A DNA stretch of 64,000 nt. It comes from Paramyrothecium sp. XJ0827 (lineage: Eukaryota; Ascomycota; Sordariomycetes; Hypocreales; Stachybotryaceae). Made by a program: the position numbers and the translations under genes. Positions within the stretch are counted from its first letter, which is position 1. Every line of letters starts with the position of its first letter. Positions 1 to 10,170 of the stretch are shown here, piece by piece. The stretch lies in the NCBI GenBank assembly GCA_020881915.1, contig JAJFPB010000013.1, positions 744,001-808,000 on the forward strand, written 5' to 3'. The notes under the pieces were generated by a model, which saw only the letters and a program-made list of their open reading frames with translations, was not told the origin of the DNA and did not search any database.

Positions 1-2169
1 TGCCAGAGGCCATACTCAAGTAGTTTGATTGGCTCATTGGCATCGGGAAGGGAGAGATAGACGACTCGCCCAAGCTACCCTCTTACCCCTAAGCATAAAC
101 TCCTTGGTGCCAATTGTCCACCTCGCCGAGCCAAGTTTGCTGTAGCGGTTGGCGGCCACGACAGCCCTCCAGCGCCGCTCTAGCTACCAGATGTTACCAT
201 CGCAACCGCAGTCGAGCACGGCCTAGATTGATGTTTGGTCAGTCCCCCTTCGCAAGCTCTGCGTGGTGCCCAGTAGAAGGATCGTTAATGGCAAAAGGAA
301 GAGGTATATGAAAAAAGCGAGTTGCTAGTTCATCCAACGCTTTGGAGAAAGCCAGACTGGACCCTTGGCCGAACTGGGCGGAAAGCACTGTTGCGTCTCC
401 ACTACTGCACCCTCAAATAGCGTATCGAAGCCAGACAGACTGGAAACTCAGGGGAAGTCCGAGCTGAGTGACTTTGTCAGCTGGGAGGTGGGCCGCATCA
501 ATGTCGAGAGGCTCTAGTCCCGATAGAGGAGCTTTCTCGCGTCCACCGTCATGACCCATTGGAGCCGTAGGGCAACTCCTAGACTCCCGTGCAGCAAGGA
601 TGGAGGACGTGTGGTGGTGTATTGCCCGTCCCCTGCTCTAGTCCAGAAGTGTCTATGGAGCACTGCTTTGTCTTGGCCCTTGCTGCTGCTAAGACCTCCG
701 TATGAGGCACAGCCGTTGCGCCCGCAGCGCCGCCCGCGGTCGTCAGGAGCGTGTTGACGCAATGTTAGATGTACCTCTTCATGCTTTGAGAGCCCTGGAA
801 AAGTGGCGATTCATAGCGTCCGAAATCATTTCCTATATTATCTGCTATAACGGCGAATATCTTGTTCCAAAGAACGCCTTACCACTAGCCTCGTCGACAT
901 CCACGTTTAATAAGGTGGCTTTTCATTGTCTCCTTTTTATCACCGGTCGGTGTTCGTCCCACAGCCCGCTACGCGATGACCCAATTTAGCACTTGCTCCT
1001 CTAGGGAAAGACACGGCTTCTTTCCGGCTGGAGTTCCGACAATACTACGTCCCAAGATCTAATTCATAGGCCATATGCTCGTCTGTGGTCTTTGAGCATG
1101 CACAGTATCATGCCCTCGACGCTCGACCTCGCCCAGAAGTGTGGGGAGGACACCGGTGAAGGCGGGAATTGGGGGTCGGGGGCGCGAGTGGCGGCGCTCA
1201 GTTCCGCTTATTACGCCCAGTGCAAGCTGCGGCGAGCGGCGAGCGGCGCTTTAGACTGGCTGGTTCGGCGAAACCTCTCTCCACCCCTGCAGAAGAGTCG
1301 AACGACATCTCGCAAAGCGGCTACCGGAGCCGATATGAGGGGCAACAAGCGGCACAAGTAAGCGGTGGCCGAGGCATGAAATCGTGAGCCACATGTGAGA
1401 TAACCAGCGAGGAGGAATGCTACCCGATCCTACGGTGGCGGTGCTACCGGTATCCAAGGATCAGGCAGAACGGCGGCGGAAGCGAGATGAACGTGAAAGC
1501 GAGCGGGGGCGGTGTGACTCTGCTCTGAACATCCCAAACCGGGGGCATGTCCTGCCTAGAGAACCCGTCCATACTGGACGGTGAATTTGATCGTCGGTTT
1601 GCCCCGAGATCTATCGTCTCTCGCGCCTGTATGGAGTCGGAGTGGGAACTTGTGATACTGCAAGCCTGTCTAGGGGAGGGAGATGTCGAGGTTCACGTCG
1701 TATATATGACGGCCACTTGGTGGAGTAAACGCCCGGTAGCTGATGATTGCTGCGACGAGGGTAGCCGCTCGGTAGATCGCGCGCTTTACTTTGGTGGCGT
1801 CGATGGGGTCACAGGAATGGTGATGCAGTCGTTGGAACCAGCTAACTAGCTTATGAATAGCGGATGCAGAGTGGCGAGGGAAAGTCGACTTTGGATTGCA
1901 GCAAGTGGGACGAAGAAACCCACCCAGCTCACCCACTATTTCCATTCTTCGACAAGCAAGGGGTGCCCTTCTGCCGTGCAAGCTGCTCACAAGGCCACTT
2001 GCAGGCCATGGGTTCCCTGCTCCTTCATCTACGAACGATCCGGCTTGTCCGAAGCGATACTCCCTACATCTGCTAGCTCCACAGTCTTCCGGGCATAAAT
2101 ACAGTACACGCTCCTGCGCACCAGGTCAATAGTTCCTTAGTGCACCAATACATTCAGCGCAACATTACG
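1..2169. other. No supported gene (left edge)
   Basis: Only short overlapping ORFs occur on both strands, with no recognisable domain, and no splice signals join them into a longer protein. I see no repeat or mobile-element signature. It may hold regulatory sequence for the small gene that follows. Confidence 0.5.
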
Positions 2170-2651
2170 ATGTCGAACGAAGAGTTTCTAGAACGCATTG
2201 CGCAATCTATGCATTGGGATGAAGACGGTCAGCGTATCTTCCACGTCGATGCCTTCAATTTCGGAAAGTCTCTCATCCCCTTCCTCAAGCCGGGTTTTGA
2301 GAGAATAGGTAGGCCGATTTATTTGTCTTCTGCTTAATGTCATTACGACTCACCTAGAGGTTCTTAGAATCTGCTTTTATTTCTTTCCTGGAGGGCTACG
2401 AAAGATACAAAGTTTTACGGCGAGACATTTACGCCTATGCTGTGCGCGTTTTCTACCTTGAGGACCTTGAAGATACAAATTGCGAGAGTCTGGCAATCTT
2501 TTCAAATATCGAGGGAGTTAGGGGCCTGGTACAGAAACAGGCGGCTGCTCATGCAAAGGCTGTTTGCGCCGAACCCGGGTGGCGACAGAGTATGCGCGAA
2601 GCCGGCATTTGGGACGATGATGAGAATGTGACGAAGTACGGTCGTTTTTGA
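2170..2651 (+). CDS. Small hypothetical protein, two exons
   Basis: I do not recognise the family. The ATG at 2170 opens a frame rich in acidic and aromatic residues (starts MSNEEFLERIAQ). It runs to a GTAGGC donor at 2309; a pyrimidine-rich stretch ends in CTTAG at 2367. Splicing out this 59-nt intron joins the codons as ...FERI-ESAFISF... and keeps the frame open to the TGA at 2649-2651, giving about 140 residues. The second exon looks helical (repeated E/R/Y/L pattern) and ends in an acidic segment followed by KYGRF. There is no signal peptide or membrane segment. The open frame across the intron and the protein-like composition support a real gene; expression and function are unknown. Confidence 0.5.
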
Positions 2652-3178
2652 TAAACCCTGTCGTGTTTCCCTTCCTCTCTAGCTACTCTTCTATTTTCAA
2701 CTGAACGCTACCGTTACGACCCGACCTGACACCATGATCTCGAGTAGCTCCTGGTTGATATCCGGCCAAGCGTCAACGTCGGTTAACTCTTTTCCATCGT
2801 CTTATGAATATATACCTTTCTGATGTTGCTCCTTGATGTGATTCTGCATCCTCTGCATAGCTTGTCAGGTACAAGACACTGATATATAATTCTCCTCGAG
2901 ATTCATGACATGCTTACCGTCAATCTGACGGTTCTCTCCATTTCTCCATCGAGGCGTGAGTGCTTTCAATGGTATCTTGGCTACCATGAGCTGGCAAGGG
3001 GCCGCTTGACGTCGGATGGTTTGGGTCTCATGTAATGCTTGACTTTGTAAGCCACCGCCTTCATCAGGTTGACTTCCCTCGCGCCTTCTTTTTTCCTTGT
3101 TATTTTGCCCGCGTCCTTCCGACGAACTGGCTCTTCTCTTCGTCATCTGTGATGTCGTTTGAACTCACAAGTTCAGTG
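2652..3178. other. Intergenic, possible tail of the zinc-finger gene
   Basis: On the minus strand, 2865-3146 holds a very basic Ser/Arg/Lys-rich ORF starting MTKRRASSSEGRG. It lies directly downstream of the zinc-finger relic and could be its displaced C-terminal tail, but I cannot show a splice linking them. Confidence 0.25.
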
Positions 3179-4106
3179 TCAATGATAGTAAAATTTTATG
3201 ATGGACGTATAGGGTAGGGTGGCTAGGGTGACAACTCGAGAGAAGGGCGTTACGAACACGATGCTGGCCGCCGCGTTCCCTTGCTGGCTCTTCCATATGT
3301 AGGATGTGATGTGGCGCTGGTAGCGCACGCTGCTTCCCCACGGCATATTCTGCACTTCTGAGCTGTGTCGAGACGGTCTCCGGCCAGCTTTCGTTTCAGG
3401 ATCCCATCTATGTTTCTCTCGATAATGTTCCCGCATCCTCTTCGGTTCTGAACCATCAAAGGGGCATCCAGGTTCAAGCTCGCATCGTAACCCATTCGTT
3501 TTCACTGGCCCAATGCCTTCGATAGCAGGACCATATTCATCTGGTCTGGGAATATTGCAGATGTCTTTGGAGTCCCACACGATATCGAGCTTGGATGCCC
3601 ACGCTTGTGCTAGCTTGATATCATGCAGCCTTAGCATGTGGGGTGGTACCCAAGTCTTCCTTAACTTCTTATTCAAGGCAAGGCTTTCGATGGCTTTATT
3701 TGTGAACGGGTACACATTCCCCGCTGAAAACACCTCCTTCACACAGGGGTAGAATTGTGTGTAGAGCAGACCGGCAGCACGATGATTCGAGCGCTTTCCA
3801 GTCTCAATGGTCAAACTCCCAGTATCTTGAAGCACCGATCTGAGAAATATATGAGTCCAAGCAACACCGCTTGTACAAAAGCGTCTCTGCTTCTTTGTCT
3901 TCTGGCGTCTCCATTCTCCCAAATGACGGCAGACCATGCGGGCCAACAATTTTTGAACTCTGTCCAGGGCAAGTCTCCTTTCCAATGTCAATGTAGAAGT
4001 CGGAAGTGATATACCTTTCCTCAATCGAATTTGTCCAATAGTCTTCGAAACGTGATACCATCTTCTCCCACGTAGTATCCTTCGTCATTGTTTTCAGATC
4101 CTCCAC
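3179..4106 (-). pseudogene. OrsD/DUF3505-like zinc-finger protein, probably degenerate
   Basis: Two overlapping minus-strand frames cover this stretch. The upstream one (4106-3804, starts MEDLKTMTKDTTWEKM) gives way to a longer one (4024-3179). The longer frame contains a C-x5-C-x(12)-H-x(4)-H zinc-finger-like motif ('RCELEPGCPFDG', then 'REHYREKH'), followed by a GRRPSRHSSE segment and 'VRYQRH'. This order, zinc finger then a [VW]-R-x-Q-R segment, resembles what I recall of fungal OrsD/DUF3505-like proteins, which are common in repeat-rich fungal regions. The frame switch and the low-complexity 3' end suggest a decayed or mis-sequenced gene. The cellular role of the family is not established. 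Family assignment is by eye and could be wrong. Confidence 0.4.
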
Positions 4107-4947
4107 CTCGTGACCATGTTTGTGTCGATGACACTCGCTCCAAATCTTGCAATGGACACGACGGACCTGTAACTACCAGACCGGGGCTTAGTTAACTACC
4201 TCGGCTTCTCGTCGTCACACAAATGGTCAACCTACACCACTTAACTTCGGTGCAACGACATCCTATTATTTTGCGTGCCGGGCGTGTGTTTATGAAGAGC
4301 ACTACCATGGTCTTCTCTTCCTTCGAAGGTTTTCTCGCAGTCTGATTCTGACGAGGGCAATCCCATGGACAATCAGGTCACCGCAAGGGAAATAGACTGG
4401 CACAGAATTAATTTCTAATAGCTGGAAGCAATAGAGCCGATGATTGTATGCGATCCAAGTTTTCATGCAGTAAGACTGGCTCAGCACCTAAAGTTCAGGT
4501 TTCGAGTTCATAAACCACCTACCCTATAAGCCACTGGTTTGAAATTGTGGGCTGCGAGGCCCCTGCTGCGGAGTTTCTCGGTAGCCATTAATTCATCGCA
4601 GTTTAACATACATCTCCAGTTCGTCTGAAACATGTATGCACCTCTGTGAGAGGCATACAGCGAGGTACTAGAGGTGTCTCCCACCCCTCATCGAGGTCCA
4701 TCGCACCTAGGTCTCTCTCATGCTTGCTTCCGATGTTGCATCCCGATCGCGAAAGGCGGCAGCATATCGATCGATTGGTACCCATCGTCAGCAAATAACA
4801 CTGGACCAGCCTTCAGGACCAGTAGAGGCGAGGAATAAATATGCTACGGCTGGCCGCTGCAAGGAACTCATAGACTATTTTAATCCAGGCTTTATTACCG
4901 GCACCAAGATGACGTGCCAATCTATCTAGGCAACGGATAAGATCAGC
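4107..4947. other. Intergenic, nothing recognised
   Basis: Short ORFs only, without domain signatures. The stretch ends at the target duplication of hAT-1. Confidence 0.5.
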
Positions 4948-4955
4948 CTCGTACG
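4948..4955. repeat. Left target-site duplication of hAT-1
   Basis: CTCGTACG is repeated exactly at 7874-7881 directly outside the other end of the element. An 8-bp duplication is the hAT hallmark. Confidence 0.9.
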
Positions 4956-7873
4956 CAGTGATGGAATTATACATTGAAACTGAAACATACCCTATGTTTT
5001 GTTTGTTTCACTGAAACTTGACCTTCGTTTCAGTTTTGTTTCAATGTTTGTGAAACAGAGCATTCAATACGGTGATTCGACGGAATCGTTTAACCTATGG
5101 TCTCTAACAGTCTCTATTAATGAACATTAAGACAGAACTCGGAATAGCTCGTACAGAGCCTTAGGTAATTGCATTTACAGTATGGCATGATCCTCTTGAG
5201 GATCTTGATCTGCCTCTAGTGGGGCGTTTTCAAGTATTGCTGCAGCCTCCTCAACCTGCAATGCATTTCTGAATATGCCACTCAATACAGCCCGCTCTTT
5301 GCCTGGTGGAATCCTCACCCAGCTCTTTATACACTCAGTGATCTCTACCATTTCTGGTCCTAGTCGAATACGCTCAGGCGAAATGGTATGCTTTGTACCT
5401 GAGAAAACCCGTTCCGGCTCAGCTGACATTGACGGGATCGAGAAGATCGTGATAGCCATCTTGCTAAGGTTCGGATAGACGAACTGGCGTGCCGACTCGA
5501 GCCACCAACTTAACGCTGATTGTTCGCCGATTACGTGAGGCGTTGCCTGGTCTGCATATTAGCAAATATTGAGAATGTAAATAAGATGCAAATATACCCC
5601 AATGAAGTCGTCGAATTCGTCTCGGAGTTGACCATGAATGGCACCAGCTGCCTTAGCCTTGAAGCGCTGAAAGGGATTCTCTATCTGCCCGATATCTGAA
5701 CTTTGGGGCCTTTGCGCGGACCCTTCGACCTGTGGCTTGAAGTGCTTCTGCCATAGCTTCCGCGCGGCCCGAATTGTTGGTTCGATATATTGCATTTGAT
5801 GGGCCCAATGAGTATCAAAATAAGCCTTGCGGTAAGCTGGATGGAGAAGTACTGCAGCAGCATAGACGGGAGTGTCATCTGTGAGCTTATAGTACTTATC
5901 AAACTTGAACCACGAAGCCAGGATACGCGCTTCAAGCCGCGGATGATTGGAAAGAGCGCACTTCTCCTTCTGCTCTTTGTAGTGCTGAACCAGATAGTCC
6001 ATTGAGAGCAGCATATCATCCAGGGTATTCGCCTTCCCCTCAGTATCCTTTGTAGCAAAAAGAAAGGCTTGCAAAAAGGAGAATATATCCTCAAGCTCCT
6101 GCCAATCATCGTGGGAAAGATAGTCGTCCTTCAGTTCGTTATAGTGATCGTCAAGCCAGCCACGAATCTCCTTTCTCCTTGCGAGCGCTACCTCAATCTC
6201 CTTGGCCCAGGAATTCCACCGAGTGTCGTTGTCAAGAGGGATTGCTCTGCCCACTGCCGATACAAACTCTTGGTAGCGCTGTGTAGACGATCGCGACCAG
6301 ACGGCAATGTTATGGAGCTTCCCAAGTGCTCCCATCTGACGCCAAATTCGCCAATCCTCCGCGATGTCCGCCTGGTCCCTTTTGTCGTTGTTCTCTTCGT
6401 CGGTGAGGCGTTGAGTATCCTGAAGAACCAGTCTGACAGCCTCATCTTCATCGGCTCTAGACGCTCGATTCTTCCCGCGGAAGAGGAAGGCTTGGACTGC
6501 GAGGTTGATAACGTGCCCATTGCAACGAACCCGGCGGATACGAGGGACGAACAGCCCAGGACGTAGTTCGTTGATCCTTTCGGCGATGAATCGAAGCATA
6601 GTATCGTTCGAAGCCGCGTTATCAAGGGTAAAGAAACCAATTCTTTCTAAACGGATTTCATAGTCTTCAATAACTTCGAGAAATACCCCAGCTTGCTGCT
6701 CGCCGCCGTGAGTTCCCTTAAATTCGCGGAGGGAAACGAGCGCTGTTTCTGCTTGCATTGATTCTGCATCAACCCAGTGGGCAACAATAGCTTGGTAGCC
6801 GGTTTTTGAGGAGCCGTCCACATGTCGACGGAGAAATGGATCCACGAGAGCGAAGCTTGAAGCTTTTTCCCAAGCGCTTTCTTATGGAGAGAGAACGTCT
6901 TTCGGAGAAGCTGAGGCACATCCTTGCGGCATGCTCTAATTATATCCTTTGCCATATAGTTAACGGAAAGGATAACTGCCCAGAACTCAGGCCAGTCGAG
7001 GAGACTGTGCGGAAGATTCCGGATGGCAATAAGCCTGCCGCAGGCTTCGTTAAATTCGGGAAGCTGAATAGCCGAGACAAGACCCTTTTCTTGTTGAATA
7101 TCTCGTTCTTTCTGGCGTTGGCCCTCTCTACCGAAAATATCATTAATGGTTGCTTGGCTAGCAGCCTTTTGAGCACCTGGTCGCGCACCTTTAATGATGA
7201 TGTTGTGTTTGCTGCTGAGATGGGCGCGGAATCGATTCGAATTCGGGGTACCCCCATACGTGCAATTTGGCTGGCCACAATAGTAGATCTCGTGTTTATG
7301 TTTATTCCTTACAGGTTCTCCATCCCTTGGAGACCTGGTGTGCGCCCAGAGGTCTTTGTTGCCGCCCTTCCGCTTTGATGTTTCTATCTCCTCCGTTGCA
7401 GCTGATCTCTTGCGATCGAGGTGCCGTGAGTGTGTTTCGAGACTTTCAGTGTACTCCGTAAGCTCGGAGACACTGAATTCGCCGTCGGAGGCCATCTTAG
7501 CCTACACGATGGAGATGGGTTGGCTGGCAGTTGTGGACGTTTACGTTCCGACGTTATTGATATTTCCGCGAGTGTGCAGGAAAGCCTGTTACCTAGCCAA
7601 TTGTTACTCAATCAAGCAATGCAAGAGCTGCAATATAAACGCAGGGTCGACCGCTAGGCAGCTGAGACACTAGTTAGGCAGCGTAGGCAGCGTAGGCAAC
7701 ACAGGCGTGGCAATGACCGGTTTGGACACATCAGGCAACAGCAAGCAGGTTGTGCATTGAAACGCTTGAAACATTGAAACAAAACATTTGGTTGGTTTCA
7801 ATGAAACTTTTGGCAAGTCCGTTTCAGTTTCAATGAAACACTATTGAAACTAAAACGTTTTTTTCCATCACTA
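4956..7873 (-). mobile_element. hAT-1 DNA transposon, full length (2918 bp)
   Basis: The left end begins CAGTGATGGAA and the right end, read inward, begins TAGTGATGGAA. Both are flanked by the perfect 8-bp direct repeat CTCGTACG. Inside each terminus, about 130 bp is packed with copies of TTGAAAC/GTTTCA in both orientations (roughly 4976-5060 and 7755-7860), the kind of subterminal array hAT transposases are known to bind. A single transposase gene lies between on the minus strand. The exact duplication and intact ends show a transposition product that has not decayed much. Confidence 0.93.
5175..7495 (-). pseudogene. hAT-1 transposase (two apparent frameshifts)
   Basis: The N-terminal frame from 7495 carries a BED-type zinc finger (C-G-Q-P-N-C then H-x(4)-H within residues ~70-110) after an Arg/Lys-rich start. 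The core hAT segment includes 'FTLDNAASNDT', 'RRVRCNGHVINL' and 'LDNDTRWNSW'. The C-terminal dimerisation block contains 'SMSAEPERVFSGTKH' followed by 'ITECIKSW'. The frame shifts at the T5 run 6803-6807 (A5 on the coding strand; A6 would restore it). It shifts again at the GGGG beside the intron donor at 5597-5600, where one more G would make the junction read through. The intron is about 5552-5597, with a GTATAT donor, GCTAAT branch and CAG acceptor. Role: DNA-cleaving transposase acting on the element ends. Whether the breaks are real or base-calling errors is open. Confidence 0.85.
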
Positions 7874-7881
7874 CTCGTACG
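7874..7881. repeat. Right target-site duplication of hAT-1
   Basis: CTCGTACG, identical to 4948-4955, immediately follows the inward TAGTGATGG terminus. Confidence 0.9.
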
Positions 7882-8346
7882 GATAGCCGGCGAGTCTGTT
7901 GAGTCGACTTTGTGCTAATGCGGCTTTGGGGTCACCTCTTTGGTTTCTGGTCGACTTCATACTGCAAGCAGCAATCACAGGACTGTGCTTGCAGTCCCAG
8001 GCCTTTCTTGCTCAAAAGTGGTCGGTGCTCCGTCGGGCCCGGGCTCGGGCTCCTCATGATAGCGGCTCTGTCTCTAAAGGTCAGGCACGGGCGCCCCTTT
8101 ACCGCGATTCTGCCTTTGAGGATCGGGGCTTAGATAGCGCAGGTTCGTTGGGCGAACGCACCAGCGGATGGCTTGGATTTCGCTGAGGCGATTGGCACGC
8201 GTAGATGTTGCTTCGTAGGGACATGCAGGCATTGTTCATTAGCTACCTACCGGACTAGTGAGACATCGATATCAGAAAATGATGCATAGACTATTCCCCC
8301 GCCGTAAGAGCTAGTTTCTCCTCTGCACAATGCACTCGTTGCCTGC
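7882..8346. other. Intergenic between hAT-1 and the peptidase gene
   Basis: No domain-bearing ORF. It forms the 3' flank of the minus-strand peptidase gene and may hold its 3' untranslated region. Confidence 0.4.
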
Positions 8347-10170
8347 CTAGACGATCTCGACCGTTGCGTTCATGACCTGCTTGATGCTATCTAGCACATG
8401 CTCTATCGGTGTAGCAAATGTCACATCACATTGGACAGTTCTGTCTGTGATACCCGCCATATGAAAGCTTATTTCAGTAAGGTCTTGAAAGCCTGGAGGC
8501 ACCGTGCTGGTCGGGTCGTCTTTCGCAGGCAAGCCACCGTCGCAGTCGTCTGCAGATTTGCCGGACCTCTCAAGGTAGCTAGCAAGCTGGCCCCCATCCA
8601 ACATACCAACAGCGCGCCCGGAGTAGTCAAAAATTAGGGAGCCAGAGTCCCCAGGCTCGCTGAAGGCCAATTTGCTACCCTTGGTCGCACTAGGAATGAC
8701 CAGCTGCGCGAGTGACATCACAGGTTCCATTGTGCCATCAGCAAAAGGCCTTCGTAACACAGCTTCAATCTCGGCCACGACTCCGAAAGTAAGTCCTGAC
8801 GTCACGCCGCGCTTCCCTACGCGGAAGGCTTTGCGGCTGGTGGATGGCCGAACGCCGTTGATACGCATGAACCCTTGGCCGTCACACTGAATCCTTTCAT
8901 TTTTTGCCTCCGGTGGAAGATAGTCGAAGTTGCCTCGCTTGCTGGCTTGCCTACCAGATGCGCCAATATAGACCTTGTTGGTGAAATCACCGATTGTCTC
9001 CCAGTTCTCCAGGCGGACGAGCGCCCAGTCTCTCAGGAATCTTGTCTTTTGGTTGACCGTATACTTCGGTGAGGCGACAATTGGACCCAGTACTATTTCC
9101 TCATCCTCCAGCTGCATTTGTTCAAGTGCACCCTGGAGTAAAGAAGCATACTCTTGAGATTGCTGCAAACGCATGTGCTTGCTCTTAGCGTCGGGCGTTG
9201 CACCCTCATTCTTCAAAAAATTGCGTTCCACATGTTCTATTTCATCCTTCAGGATGTCCATCTCGGACTGCAAATCCTTCAAAGCCTCCTCCTCGCTATC
9301 GCGGCTATAGGCCATTGCGTGATGCTGTGTCGCTTCTCCGGGAAAGTAGTCTTCATCGTTGGGAACTTTGCCTGACAAGGCAACATGTCGGCTCACAATT
9401 CCATACGACGCATGATTGTTCGAGCCCAACCGTAGAGTTGGGCCCATCGTTCCTCCCTTGGCTTTGGCTGTATCTGCTTGCTTGATGTAACAACCAATGG
9501 TGGCACGAAGGCCGAGGAGGGTTGCATTGATGCTGGGATCATCCCAGTATTCGTCCTTGATGAGTTTTTCCAGGGCTGCGCGGGGTGAGGCGAGGTTCAT
9601 AACACAAGCATCCTGTACCTCGACCTCAACATCGAAGATGTTCGACTTCTGGAGTTCTCGTTTGCATTCCTGAGCGAGAATAAACCAGCTTTCTCCGCTC
9701 TCAGCTTGAGCCACAACGCCAACTAATAGAGTGACTGGGTAGTGATCTTGTTTGTGGACGTCTGTAAACCCGATTCTGATTGGATAAAAGAACCTCCAAT
9801 CGCAGTCAGCAAGAGCATCAATGATAGCATGACGCGTCAGGTCGTTCCAGCGTTCGAGGATGGGGTGCTGTCCAATTGCTCGCATGCTTTTCGAGGCAAC
9901 CGGCCACTGACCATCCGTGGAATTACTTGGCGGCCAGCTATCTGTCGATGTCCTGGCCAGCAGACGAGGGGGGGTGGCGACCCCGATGCCTCGGTAGTAC
10001 TCCGTGCTTTCCCTCTCGCCGAGGGCGTAGGGCGCCATCTCCATCGTATACCGGCGACGACGTGAGTTGATTCGTCCAGTCGGTGACTCGAGGTTGACTC
10101 TTTTTCGATGCGGAGAGGGCGATTCTCTCAAGGCTTCGGCTTGCCATGCAACCTGGGAAAGAGGAGGCAT
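8347..10170 (-). CDS. Trypsin-fold (PA clan) serine peptidase-like protein, 607 aa
   Basis: A single uninterrupted frame. The C-terminal half carries residues placed as in chymotrypsin-fold proteases: His262 in 'SRHVAL', Asp381 in 'RDWALVRL', and Ser509 in 'EPGDSGS' followed by a hydrophobic strand and 'GMLDGG'. The 'FATPIEHVLDSIK' segment near the end fits the closing helix of the fold. Between His and Asp sits an unusual insert with an acidic coiled-coil stretch (about residues 291-320, 'EEEALKDLQSEMDILKDEIE'). The N-terminal ~240 residues are unrecognised, basic at the start and without a signal peptide, so an intracellular protein is likely. Substrate and pathway cannot be inferred; fungi carry S1-like domains of this type in intracellular proteins of unclear role. 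The start at 10170 is the first ATG of the frame; an in-frame Met at residue 43 is a possible alternative, and an upstream exon cannot be excluded. Confidence 0.75.
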   Translation of the reverse strand: MPPLSQVAWQAEALRESPSPHRKRVNLESPTGRINSRRRRYTMEMAPYALGERESTEYYRGIGVATPPRLLARTSTDSWPPSNSTDGQWPVASKSMRAIGQHPILERWNDLTRHAIIDALADCDWRFFYPIRIGFTDVHKQDHYPVTLLVGVVAQAESGESWFILAQECKRELQKSNIFDVEVEVQDACVMNLASPRAALEKLIKDEYWDDPSINATLLGLRATIGCYIKQADTAKAKGGTMGPTLRLGSNNHASYGIVSRHVALSGKVPNDEDYFPGEATQHHAMAYSRDSEEEALKDLQSEMDILKDEIEHVERNFLKNEGATPDAKSKHMRLQQSQEYASLLQGALEQMQLEDEEIVLGPIVASPKYTVNQKTRFLRDWALVRLENWETIGDFTNKVYIGASGRQASKRGNFDYLPPEAKNERIQCDGQGFMRINGVRPSTSRKAFRVGKRGVTSGLTFGVVAEIEAVLRRPFADGTMEPVMSLAQLVIPSATKGSKLAFSEPGDSGSLIFDYSGRAVGMLDGGQLASYLERSGKSADDCDGGLPAKDDPTSTVPPGFQDLTEISFHMAGITDRTVQCDVTFATPIEHVLDSIKQVMNATVEIV

